Of a stretch of DNA of 64,000 bases, positions 48,130 through 59,334 are shown in pieces (position 1 is the stretch's first letter; each line of letters starts with the position of its first letter). This stretch comes from Musa acuminata AAA Group (taxonomy: Eukaryota > Streptophyta > Magnoliopsida > Zingiberales > Musaceae). Under the pieces are notes generated by a model. That model did no database searches and was not told where the DNA came from. It worked only from the letters and a program-made list of their open reading frames with translations. The position numbers and the translations under genes are program-made. The DNA lies in the NCBI RefSeq assembly GCF_036884655.1, contig NC_088339.1, positions 32,407,001 through 32,471,000 on the forward strand, written 5' to 3'.

Positions 48130-51100
48130 TCACTTGGGGACCGATTTCATGATAGTTAGCTGCTCCCCACCAGATCGCAAAAAAAGATATTTCTCTTGAT
48201 CTGCATCATCACTCTCTAGAGGATCATGTGTGGTCGCGGTGATCACTGACAAGAACTCCGATCCATCCTCTAGAGGATAAACAAAAAGTTAATAATATAT
48301 ACAACTAATATGCATCATCATCATTCTTTATAACAACTTTGCTTTAGCCAAGGTAACCAAAGATCACATTTCTTCACTAACCTGATAAACCCTGGTATTC
48401 GGCTATCTGTTTGACAGCTGGCAAACGAAGGCTTTCAGGTAGTAGACAATTACAAATTGCACCTACACAGAAAAATTAAATCACCATACCTAAAAGCCTC
48501 TTTCAGGAATATAAAAAATGTATCCTGAAGGCGCAAAGACTATTAAGGAAATTAATACCAAATTACCTAGTCCTGCAAGCCTGTTAACCCACAGTGGAAT
48601 TGGTCTTCCTGTCAGTCTCTTGCTGACATCATCTGTGAAGTGATTGCAATTTTTTGAAATGAGGTGATAGGTGTCTCCATGATACTCTGTGGCAATGCTT
48701 TCTATAAATGCCTGAAACTCAGATGGAGGCATACTTGTATGACCCAACAAAATGGAACATCTATATAGAAAACCCGGGCAAGTCTTTGGTTCCACCTCAA
48801 ACACACCGCTCGTAGGGAAATCATGTGCTCCAAACCCATACTCCAGTTCATGGACTGTTTCAAAGCAATTAGATGTCAGTGATCATCATATAAAGGTACG
48901 CTAAGTCCTCAACTAGAAAATTCATTTACGAAGAATGAGCATTCCATAGGTAATTATATTTTTCATAAATTCCTGATCTTACAAGGTGGAGCCTTGCTTG
49001 GAATGTTCTTATTCAAGAGGATGACAGCATGCAAACCACATGTTTTAAATGAAACATAAATTTGATGAACAAGATTCTTTTCTTGTAGGCTTCAGTGAAC
49101 GATGTAGACATTGGAACAGAACTCAATAGCCCCAGTTATGATTCTTCAAGTCTCTGTCTAGGTTTTCTTGAACAGCAGCTGTTTGCTGCCAACAAATTCA
49201 GAAAGCACTTGCCCGACAGATCAAGCAGAGGGACCTGTTCTCACTAGTCAAGGTATCACCTACAATGGCAACCAAGTATGTATGTGACTTTTTACCTTTC
49301 CATTTTCGTGGCTTCTTTGTTCTCTTTTCATCTATCTCTGTTTTAATTTATTCAATCTGTTTCTATCTACTATGGCAACCAAGGAAGTATGATTTGGAGA
49401 AAGAATTACTTATTAGTTTATTCATTGATTGATACCCGTTACAATCTCGTTTCTTTTTTGTATACCCCTAAGAAAAATAATAAAAAATATCATAACAAGG
49501 AATAAATAGAATTAAAATTATATTATATAAATCAAAACATATCAATCATTTCATTTTTCCTTCTTCAAGAAGGATGCATTTCTATGCTTGTTTTGGCAAA
49601 TAGTTTTCCTTGTTGATAAAATATCTAACTGATAGGCATCTTTCTCTATAAAATTTTCTAATAAGAAGAAACTTCCAAATCGGTGTGCAGACTGGTTGGC
49701 TAAGTTTGCGCTTTCTGCAAAGCCTTTTTTTTTGTGGATGGATCAATAGCCTGATCCATTTCTTCTTTTTTTAGTGTTGATGCTGCAAGCATAGGTTGTA
49801 ATCGTTTTTTTTTCTAATAAAAAGTATTTTTTTTTAAGTAACTTTCAAATGATAATAGAAACCAGGGTCTGTAGTACCGAACTGTACCGCCCGGTACGGG
49901 CGGTACGTACCGGTCCGACAGGTTGCCGATACGCGGACCGCCTGTTACCGGTCCGAGTGCACTGTAGCACTGTAGCAGTGCTACAGTACTTGGCACACGT
50001 GGGTATACCGCTCGATATACCGTACCGTACCGGTACCGAGCCCAGGTCGAAAAACCGGTACGGTACGGTATTACGAACCTTGATAGAAACTATAAATAAG
50101 ATTTAAATAATCGTGACTTAGCGAAATATAAGATTTTTATTTTTTCATATATCTCAATGTGATAAAAGATAAACGTAGCTACCCCAGATTATTAGGATTT
50201 TACGGCTTTGTTATTGTTGGCATAAGATACTTCCTTATGAGAGCAAAATCTTAAATCAAATTCAAGATTTAAATCCATCCCTTTTCCTTAAAAAACTCAA
50301 TCAAGCCTAAGATTTGTCTCATTCCTTCTTTTCTTTGCCCTTTTTCCCTTTCCCTTAGGCAATTTTGGTAACTAACATAAGGGAACAAAAGATATTGTCA
50401 TTTGACAACTTATAAATATTTACATAATAACTTGTAAACTAAAAAATTATTATAAAAATAAATTAAAACCGTGTTGCATCACATAGGAAGAGGAGGTGAT
50501 TGTTTAGATTAAAAGAACAAAAGAAAAAAAAAAAGAAAGATGACACATTATTTCAGTCTGACTCATACAAATTGATAAAGTCAACCAATCAACTCGCAAG
50601 CTATAGTGAGACAACCGAGATAACTCCCTTTTAAGTGACTGGGCTCTCTATGATTGTATGATCTTGATCGTGATTTTATGGGTGTTAAACAGATACAATC
50701 CAAACTGTTAAGCGCTGAACCAAACTGAAAATTTTTTCGGTTCGGTTTGATTAAAGTAATGTAGTTCGAACTCGAACCGATTCAAACACGGTTAATATGG
50801 TTCAGTTAACCGATTAACTGGTTTATAATTTTAAGTAATTTTAAAAATTATTTTCAAATGAACCGGTTCAGTTCAATTGAACCGAATCAAAATCTTGATC
50901 CAATTCAGTCGACACGACAAGATTTGTGAAATTGAACCCACATCATTTGTAAAATTAGACCTTTGGGATGGTTTAGTTAATTGGTTTGTATCAATTAAGG
51001 GCTAGGGGTAGTGAACTCATCAGACTGATATCTTTTGAATTAAAATTGATTCAGTTTGGTTTGAACCAGTTAATCGAACCTAAGGAGAGTACTCCCACTC

Positions 51101-52649
51101 TATGCAAGTTATTTGAGCCAAAAGACTTACTCAGTCAATATACTTCGTATTAGAGCCTTCGTGTGGTTAATTTTAAATGTGATTATTGCATATTTACCCT
51201 ATCAATATGAAACAAAATTGAGATATTTTTGCCTACTAAAACTAGCACAGCTTCTTATCATTTCACTGCTTAGGTTGTAGCAGAATGAATCAGCAGTAAA
51301 AATAAAGTGCATGGCAAATATTTACCACAACAGCATGCCTTGCATTATGTGTACAATTGTATATGACAGGAGATTGCCATTTAAAATAGCCACTTATTTT
51401 TATTAATAAAACATTCAATCAAATATTTGATAATCTGGAAAGACTTAAAACATGATAAGATTATATGGGAAGACTTGAAAATCTGGAAAGGGGAATATTT
51501 TGCAAATTTCTTAATCTTTCTTGCTTAAAGAACTATATATCTGTCCCCATTCTTCTCGTCCTAGAAAAGATAAGGCCATGTGATCAACTGGTACATCCAT
51601 AGATAGTATATAGCCTCTCCATGGTGTCAACACTGAACATATGCTGCAGGATAAAATTACCCATCCACAAAACCTTTAGGTACCAGAAACAATTTTTCAA
51701 AGGAACCTAATTTTCAAGTTTTCTGGTACACATTGCCAAGAAGAAATTGAAATCTTGTCTGGAAAATCATCCTAATCGATGTATTTTAAGCTTAGAAAAA
51801 AAAAGAACTTGGACATGAACAAAGCTGCTCTCCTGGCTCTGTTTATACTGGTTTCAGATGCTAATCCTATTTATCCTGGATCCAACAGGTTGTGGAAACT
51901 GCTTCCTAACTGTGATTAAAGAATTACTTGTATTAATCATGATGTTTTAAGGAATGTAGTAATCCTGAATAAATAGATCCACTACGAGTAATTTTATATC
52001 TGCTCCAACAGCAATCACAATGAAGAAAATTACAAGCCACTTCCTTTACCTTCTTCTTCACTTCAATTCGTCTTTAACTTCACTTGTACCCGTATGTTGC
52101 ATCTGGTAATAATGTGAAACTCCATTTCCCAAGTACCACCACAAAGAATATGTGTAACAGAATTAAGACCATTAAATCTGTACAGCCAGATATTCTCGTC
52201 CATCCAGTTCTTGATTTCCTATCGTCAGTAGCCCGATTTCTAGATATTCAATTGAATCTAAAGTTCCCCAAATCAACTTTAACTGCTTTATCATATGACA
52301 CAAAATTGAAAAATGCGACAACAATCCCAATTCAGAAACATAACTCCTTCCGATCGCGAGGGCTCCACTAAACACATTGAATCTCAACATCGGTTCCAAG
52401 AAGGCAAGCCCTAATCCAACACAAGCTATCTAATTCACCAGCAACATCTTACAGAAAGAACTAAAATCGAACATTTTAGGGAAACAGGAGATATGGGCAC
52501 TCACCTTCGATGCCGGAGTGAAAGATGCCGATGCCGAGCCACCGCACGTAGTTGTTCAAGGGGGTGAGATCGTAGACGTTGAGCACCACGGGGCTTAGAG
52601 CGGCATTGCCTTTGGAAGGCGACCCCCCCGAGGACATAACGGACCCCAT
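48130..52649 (-). CDS. deSI-like PPPDE-family cysteine peptidase
   Basis: A PPPDE-domain thiol peptidase similar to plant deSI-like proteins (At4g17486 type), which are putative deSUMOylating or deubiquitinating enzymes. Four exons (52505-52649, 48567-48854, 48382-48462, 48130-48269) give 217 residues. The PPPDE domain runs from about residue 20 to 145: VVLNVYDLTPLNNY, the catalytic-type His44 in IFHSGIE, YGFGAHDFPTSGVFEVEP, and the catalytic-type Cys118 in SKNCNHFTDD, followed by PLWVNRLAGLG. The C-terminal tail is acidic and less conserved. The first ATG (52649) was chosen; an in-frame ATG four codons later (52637) is equally possible. Intron 1 is 3.65 kb and holds a MITE. A GA-rich tract (52741-52780) lies in the upstream region. 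Confidence 0.93.
49866..50091. mobile_element. CGGTACGG-rich MITE-like repeat, copy A
   Basis: A 226-bp block in intron 1 of the deSI-like gene, built of overlapping GTACCG/CGGTAC palindromes with a central TGTAGCACTGTAGCAGTGCT. Its reverse complement resembles 53229-53512, sharing TCGGACCGGTACGTACCG. GC content is sharply above the flanks, and no coding sequence is seen. Confidence 0.75.
50690..51085. repeat. GGTTCGGTTTG/AACCGG-rich inverted-repeat block
   Basis: Repeated GAACCG, CGGTTCGG and AACCGGTTCAGTTCAATTGA motifs on both strands make this stretch of intron 1 strongly self-complementary. It resembles the core of a small non-autonomous transposon. Ends were not resolved. Confidence 0.5.
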
Positions 52650-52738
52650 GGAACAGGAATGGGTCCGACGAGGAGACCCCGGTGATCGCTGATGAAATAG
52701 GGTTTCTCGAAAATCGCGAAATAAAGGAGGAGGAGGAG

Positions 52739-52740
<2 letters not shown>

Positions 52741-52780
<40 letters not shown>
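52741..52780 (-). repeat. (GA)n tract upstream of the deSI-like gene
   Basis: About 20 CT units on the + strand, GA in gene sense, 92-131 bp before the ATG and so probably in the leader or core promoter. Confidence 0.9.
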
Positions 52781-52784
<4 letters not shown>

Positions 52785-53026
52785 CTTCTCCCTCTCCCCT
52801 CTTCCCACTACTCTCTCGTCTTCGGGCGATGCTGTCGATTCACCCCTCGAGAACGGAAGTGGAGGGGCGGCTGCGGTCGCGAGAAATATCGAGTAACGAG
52901 CCTGACATATGTCCATATGCCATCTTATAGGGACATTGGTTACGTGTATATAGTCCAGCTTTATACCTTTATACATGCATAAATACATTAAACATGTCAA
53001 AATCTATACAAAGTATTATTTCCTTG

Positions 53027-53030
<4 letters not shown>

Positions 53031-53062
<32 letters not shown>
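53031..53062. repeat. (TA)n microsatellite
   Basis: About 16 TA units in the spacer upstream of the deSI-like gene. Confidence 0.95.
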
Positions 53063-53068
<6 letters not shown>

Positions 53069-53228
53069 GTATCGGTAAAGTTCTTCATCATTATGGTTTT
53101 ATGTTATTTTAAAATTATTTATGGTAAACATAGCAAATTCAGTTTGAGATACCACTTTTGCTTTTTTAGATTATAAATGAATTATATAGTCAATTCTTGA
53201 AATATTTAATTTGGTCCATTCACTTTCC

Positions 53229-53512
53229 AAGTCATTAAGTATGGTATGCAATACCGTACTATATCGGTGGTGTTTCGAGGTTGGCTCGGTATGGTACGGT
53301 ACCGACGTACCGAACGATACATCAGGGGTATATCGAACCGTACACCAAGGCTTAACGAGTGATGATTTTCTCTTACTGTAGTACTGTAGCACTGCTTCCG
53401 TATATTACTGTAATACCATAGCACGATCCTTTCGGTAGTAGTCCGCGTACTGATATGTAGTCGGACCGGTACGTACCGTCCCATACCGGATGGTATCATT
53501 CGAAATTATATA
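53229..53512. mobile_element. CGGTACGG-rich MITE-like repeat, copy B
   Basis: An inverted, diverged relative of 49866-50091: GCTCGGTATGGTACGGTACC, ACTGTAGTACTGTAGCACTG and TCGGACCGGTACGTACCG appear in the order expected from the reverse complement. It lies about 580 bp upstream of the deSI-like ATG. Confidence 0.7.
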
Positions 53513-54558
53513 TCAAAAATAAATAGTATTTTTAATTTTACTTCTTCATTCAATGAATTATATAATCTGGGTGTGCTAGATAGATGCTTGCATCGGAACA
53601 CCTAACCTCCTCACTAGACATAGGAAGATCTCTCCTTAGAGATAAGAGTAGTATTTATTTAATGTTCCCTATGTTTGATCATAGTAGCTAAAGATATGCT
53701 TTTTTTTTCTGATAGAAAATATTTCAGAAATTAAAGGAGCTTCTTTTACCGAGAATTGAAAGGGTTTTTAATTCTTTCAATAAACTCTATAACTAGTTGT
53801 TAGTGGATTAATTGGGTTGATTAGACTTAAAGTGATCTAATGATTTCAATGGTCCTCACTAATATTTTATTTTCCGAGATTAGGGATTTTTATTAAGAAC
53901 AATGACATTTCTTGCACAAGTTTAGGCTATCTGTTCCTTCATGATCAATGGCATTTCTCCAAGTAGAAAATACATGCAATGGTAGTCCCTAAAATATGAG
54001 ATTTAGCCGATCAAATCCTTCCATCATTATCATTATTAATAGTTTAACTAGTCAATTGAAATCAGTAAAAACAAAAAAAAAATATATTTTTTTTTGGAAA
54101 ACTTTAAATGGATTTTGGATAGTTAAAAGCTTGTAGAATCAATTTGAACCAGTAACTGATATATTTATGTGGAAAATCTCTGGATACCAATGACAACAAA
54201 TGATGAGTTAATTTAATTAATATAAAATTATAATTCAAGAATTAATTTGATATAAAAGATTTAATATAAAACAAGTGAAGTAGGTTCCACAAATCTGAAA
54301 AAATATTTTCTAAAAAAATGCAAAAATTGAGAAGCAGATGCCTACAGAGTGCAAACAGACAGATTTATTTATCTGCCATGGTATTTCCTTTCTTCCTCAT
54401 CAGAAAGTCCCTGAATTGATGGTAATTACTTCGTGCTATGGGGTGTGTGAGGTCAAGAGGAGGTGAAATCCTCTCTCTCTCTCTAACTTTTAACCCAGAG
54501 ATTCTTCCAGAATGAAAGTAGAAATGTAGTGGCATCCAAATTGGCAAAGAACCACAGG
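53513..54558. other. Spacer downstream of the Aurora kinase gene
   Basis: AT-rich intergenic DNA between copy B and the 3' end of the minus-strand kinase gene. No gene or repeat family is recognised. Confidence 0.5.
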
Positions 54559-57254
54559 TCAGACGCTGTAAACACCCGAAGGATTTGCATTTTGGACAAT
54601 CCATGGATGCTGAAGCAGCCTGTGAAGTGGAAGTCGTTGTGATGAATCTTTGACAAGCATCTGCGGAAGATGTAAACTCATGTTGACGAAAGGGAATAAA
54701 ATATGTAATATGTGGAAGCTAAAAAAAGGGAAAAGTTGGAATAAAAAGACATGGAAGATCATCAAGAACCTGGCTGATAAGGTCCTTTGCACCAGGAGAA
54801 ACAATTGGTATCGAGGGAAACTTGAGATCAACATTTACTATCCTGAATCAGCAATGTAAACAGCAGTCCAGTTCAAATAGTGATACAGAACTTGCTTTGA
54901 TCTTCTATATGACAGATAAACTTGAAAATAAGATTACTTGAAGAATTGACCAATAAACTTCTTATGTCAGCGTAGCCCACAAAATTGACCAATAAACTTC
55001 TTATATCTATGATGATTGGTAATGATGCAATTTAGCACATGATAGCCAGCTAAATACATTTGGTCATTGATTAACATGGGCTGTCATGCTCATAGTGAAA
55101 CAGATTTAGAATCATTGATTAACATTGATTAAAATTTTTCCAAAGTGGAGGAGGTATGCCTCATCCAACTTATTTTTCTTCTTTTTGGCTAGAAGCAAAC
55201 AACTTTCATTTCTTTGTGAACAAAAATTTTGAATGTAGCAACAAATCTACGATTATCTCTCTTTTATTAGCTTAAGAGCAACTTAAGATTTCAGTGTCTA
55301 TGAAATCTTAGCCCAGTAAGCAAAGTACTTCCGCTCCTAAACAGAATATTGTTCGCGAAGCATTTAAACCAGGCACATTTTGTTTGCTTACCTTATGTAT
55401 GTATCTGAATGTTCCTTTGCTTCAAATGGGGGAACCCCATAAAGGAACTCGTAGCATAATATGCCCAAGCTCCAAATATCCACATTAGCATCATGTTCTG
55501 CACTTTCCACTGTGGCCAATATATATGCAGGAAAAAGACCAAAGACAAATTTTAGATAAAAAATTTATAACAGAAATTGATCATGACAAAAGTTGACAAA
55601 CCCATTTCAGGTGGAAGGTAATCCAGTGTTCCACACATGGTCTGCCTGCGGTTGAACGCGCGAACTGACCACCCAAAATCCGCAATTTTCAGCTCACCCT
55701 GTACAATGATTCAACTTCATAACCACTTCAAACTTTGTCTGTGAGGTACCAAGTAAGATCTACCTGAAGCCCGATCAGTATATTCTCTGGCTTGATATCT
55801 CTATGTATCACATGCTTCCCATGGAGGTATATCAAAGCTCGCGCTAAAGATGAAATGTACTGATGAACGGTTAGCACACAAACCGATCAGCAAAAGGTAA
55901 AAAAATTGGGAGGTTGGAGGCTCAAGTTCATTAAATAAAGCAAGTTAACACAGCTGAAGTTAGATGACTAGAAAGCAAACTTCACTGAATAATATCTCAG
56001 CCCAAACAGGAATGATTATAGTTTAACTCATACACTATCGAGAGAACTCACAGTAGCGGTGCGCCTTTCACTGAAGTATGTGCACTTCTGCAATTCCTTG
56101 TAAAGTTCACCTTTTTCCGCATATTCTAATAGCAAGTAAACACGAGCCTACAGTAAAAACGGTAAAGCCAAGCCAGTCAATTGAGTTAGCAAAACAAGAT
56201 TCAACTAAAACATAGAAAATGACAAAGGGGATCGAACCTCATCATAGAAATAACCGTATAGGCGCAGTATGTTTGGATGCCGGAGGTGACTCTGTATCTC
56301 CACTTCACGCCGCACCTGATGCTCGACTTGAGATTGTTTGAGCTGGCTCTTGAAGAGCACTTTCAATGCCACAATTTGGTTACTCTGTTTTCCAGTTTGA
56401 CACTAAAAGTTAGCTGTAATAGAATAAAAATCATACCTTGGCAAGGGGAAGTTCTTTGTGTAGTGAGTTTGAGCATTCATCGGATCGACCAAATAAGAAC
56501 GAAATTCAAGTATTCATGCCATGGAGAATGCAGGCCTTATGATATGCTTATTAGTTTGAAAGGGAGGACCATATGATAAATGATTCTATAGTTCATACCC
56601 TCTTTTCCCTGGCCAGGTAGACATGACCAAACTTTCCTCTTCCGAGAGGCTTGCCGATATCAAAATCATCAACCTTCCATCGCCTCTCCGCGGCTGAAAC
56701 CTTCGGAGGAGACTGCAATCACAAATATTTGTGAGATTGTATCATATAAAAGCTGTGACGCTCCACATCTAATAGATTATTGGCAACTTTCAATCCATAT
56801 CGTAGCAAATCATTATCACAGGAATTTAAAAAAAAAACCAATTTGGAAACCAACTACGAAACTCTAATATGTTCTCGAACAGATTACGGTAGCTATCTAA
56901 CAAACAGACAAATAGAAGAATCCGCCGCCACCACCGTAGCACAAAACCCCTAGATTTTCTTGAGACGACCGCAAGAATCATAGTGGGAAAAGGAATCAAG
57001 AAAGAGGGCACGGTATAGGGAAGGACATTTGGAATCCGAAAACCTAACTTTCACGAAGAAAAGAGGAGGATCAAACCACAAGACACGAGAATAGACAACC
57101 AAACGTGGGATAGAAAGAGGACGGCGGCCCATCTGACGGAGAAGCGAAGATGAGCCCTAACCCGTCAAAGTATTCCCTTGCAAGGAACCCTGGAAAACCC
57201 AAGATCCCCATCGATTACCTTCTCTGCTTGCTGTGGCTCGGCGGCGATCGGCAT
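54559..57254 (-). CDS. AUR: Aurora kinase (plant alpha type)
   Basis: A mitotic serine/threonine kinase acting on spindle, phragmoplast and histone H3. Nine exons (57219-57254, 56599-56712, 56238-56384, 56052-56147, 55764-55859, 55602-55698, 55392-55509, 54770-54842, 54559-54660) give 292 residues. Visible features are the Gly loop GRGKFGHV (36-43), the ATP-binding Lys58 in ALKVL, the helix-C Glu77, the catalytic loop HRDIKPEN (150-157), DFG (170-172), the T-loop [16 protein letters not shown] with Thr183, and the C-lobe [12 protein letters not shown]. The short N-terminus (about 22 residues before the kinase domain) fits the plant alpha Auroras (Arabidopsis AUR1/AUR2) rather than AUR3. All splice sites are GT-AG and the frame is intact. 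Confidence 0.96.
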
Positions 57255-58372
57255 CGGGTGATCGAGGAGGGATCGAGAGACGGAGGGCGAATTGCGGAGG
57301 GAAGAATTGGGTGGGGTTAGCAATCGAATCGTATTTGAGACGGCGCTCCAACGGTCGAATACTTGGAAGCGCGAAGCCGATCATTTTTTTCAAACTGAGG
57401 CCGCGTTGTGAATAAAATTAATAACCCTTCAAAACTATATATATAAAAAAATCGTCTTATTCTTTAAAATAACGAATTTTTCCCCATTTTTTATTTTCCC
57501 AAAAATGATCATTTATTTTAATTAATGAAATAAATAATTGTGATAATATCTTTGTAGTATTTTGGTAGATATGTGAAAAACATTGACATAGAAATCTGTA
57601 TATTTAATTGTTCGTGTTCTTAAATCAATTAAGACATGTATTTGAAATTTTATTTTATTTTATTTAGGTGAATTAGTTTTTACCCAGTTTTGAGTCCATT
57701 TACCTTTATTATGAATATAGTATTTTTTTAATTAGATTATAATATTTTGATGAAGGTACCAAAAATACTATAAATCTATTAAAAATGTTGACAGTATAAG
57801 TCTTATATATAAGGGATCATATTCAACCCCTCATTTTATTTATATTTTAGGACGGAACCTCTCATTTTATTTTATTTTTGAATATTACTCAAAATTAAAA
57901 AAAAAAACATCTCAATTTTTTTATTAATTTTAAACTGTTATAATATTTTTATTGAGGTACTTTAAATGCTATTGAGAAATATTATAAGTAATATCATATT
58001 GTGCTTCTTTAGTTATTATTATTCGTTGATCATTATGATATCATAGTTTTAATTTTATAATTAGTTTGATAGAGGTTAGGAGTCTATTTAAATTATTTGT
58101 AATATTTTTATTATGGTTATCAGTATATTCTAATAAACCAATATTTGATTTGATTTGATTTTTGAATTATTATAAATATATATCTGAATCATATATCACA
58201 TTATGTCTTGTGTGTCTTGGCTTTATTTGACTTATTTATATATTTTTAAATATATTTTATAGTAATTTTATTGTGATGGTCAGAATATTATAATATACCA
58301 AAAAATTATATTATACCAAAATTTTATAAATATTTTTAGAAATAATTTAAGTATTTTTAAATTAAGAATATT
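57255..58372. other. Aurora upstream region and AT-rich spacer
   Basis: The first 160 bp are the GC-richer Aurora 5' region. From 57410 onward the DNA is extremely AT-rich, with many short repeats (TATTTTTT, AATATTTT) and no coding potential. It may be decayed transposon sequence. Confidence 0.5.
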
Positions 58373-58388
58373 TGTAACATCCTGATTA

Positions 58389-58430
58389 GTCCCACATCGA
58401 AAGTGAGCAAATATTAAGATTAACTTATAA
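58389..58430 (+). promoter_or_regulatory. snRNA-type USE plus TATA, unit 1
   Basis: GTCCCACATCG (58389-58399) fits the plant snRNA upstream sequence element RTCCCACATCG exactly. A TATA-like TTATAA (58425-58430) follows after 25 bases, the spacing known for Pol III-transcribed U6 genes (Pol II snRNA genes are about ten bases longer). No U6 or other known snRNA start is seen downstream. Confidence 0.5.
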
Positions 58431-58532
58431 GGATTCGATGAGTGTACTATTAGCAACTTTTGGTTAGACTCGAATCAAGTTATCCGTAGATGGAGTCAAA
58501 CTCGTCACGCCTTATTGTAACACCCTTGATTA

Positions 58533-58574
58533 GTCCCACATCGAAAATGAGCAAAGATTAAGATTGACTTATAA
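58533..58574 (+). promoter_or_regulatory. snRNA-type USE plus TATA, unit 2
   Basis: Exact USE at 58533-58543 and TTATAA after 25 bases, as in unit 1. The downstream sequence differs from unit 1 and runs into the AT-rich 58620-58700 region. Confidence 0.5.
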
Positions 58575-58640
58575 GGATCTGATAAGTGTATTACTATTAA
58601 TTTCAGCTTAAATCAAGCTCGAGCCTTGATAATATTATTA

Positions 58641-59334
58641 AAAAAAAACACTGATCGAAAATATTTAAAATATAAATATTTTATAGGAAAATCGTCCATA
58701 AAAAGAAAACATCAACCTTATTGCAGAATGAGCCTACCGATCCTTAGCATTAGCCCTTCCCCGCCTTTTCTACAGTCCGTGAACCTGAATTCCCTTAGTC
58801 AGCCAGCGTCATTTACCGGAGAAACCTACCCAAATAAATGATCTTAAGTGACGATGACACCTGCTGAAGCAACAAGGACGATGCAATTACTCCTTCGACA
58901 CATTGCATTTACTACTGCACACCATTGAATGGTTCCTGCACGTCTGCCTGCCTGCATGGCGAACATGGAGATCACCAGGCCAATCCATTAATCACCACCC
59001 ACTCTCTTCGTCCCACAACTCCTTGCATGCCTGCCCCGAAGCTAGAGCTCATGTCCATCTCTCTCTTGGAAATAGTTCCGTGATCTCTGGTTGCTAAACC
59101 AGTCAGAAGATCTTTAATGGCCACCCTGTTGTCATTTAAAGCTGCTTTCCCAGTGTGTCAAGACTGAGTAAGTACATGCTAGCTTCCACTGCTGCCCATC
59201 TCTTCATTGCTGCTGACAGTTCCGTGTTGGGCAACTGACAATATGGCAACCTCGTTGAATCATCGATCTTAAGACCCACACCCTCTCACTCTAAGAAGAA
59301 ACCATTGCAGAAGTACAAACTCGCTGCTACTTCC
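58641..59334. other. Upstream region of the GDSL gene
   Basis: Includes an AT-rich block and, nearer the gene, mixed-composition promoter sequence. AAATATTTTATAGGAAAATCG near 58676 matches the outer end of the MITE at 45476-46042. No gene is seen. Confidence 0.45.

Larger units (their letters stand above)
58373..58640 (+). repeat. Two tandem ~143-bp repeats with USE + TATA
   Basis: Unit 1 starts TGTAACATCC at 58373 and unit 2 TGTAACACCC at 58516. Both continue with GATTAGTCCCACATCGAAA, a conserved spacer and CTTATAAGGAT. The second unit trails off near 58640. Such TGTAACACCC blocks may be LTR or TRIM fragments, but no CA-ended partner was found. Confidence 0.75.

Noticed and set aside
58389..58640. 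A real U6 or U3 snRNA gene
   Set aside because: The promoter-like elements fit, but the downstream sequence lacks the U6 5' end or any known snRNA box and has no clear T-run terminator at a suitable distance.
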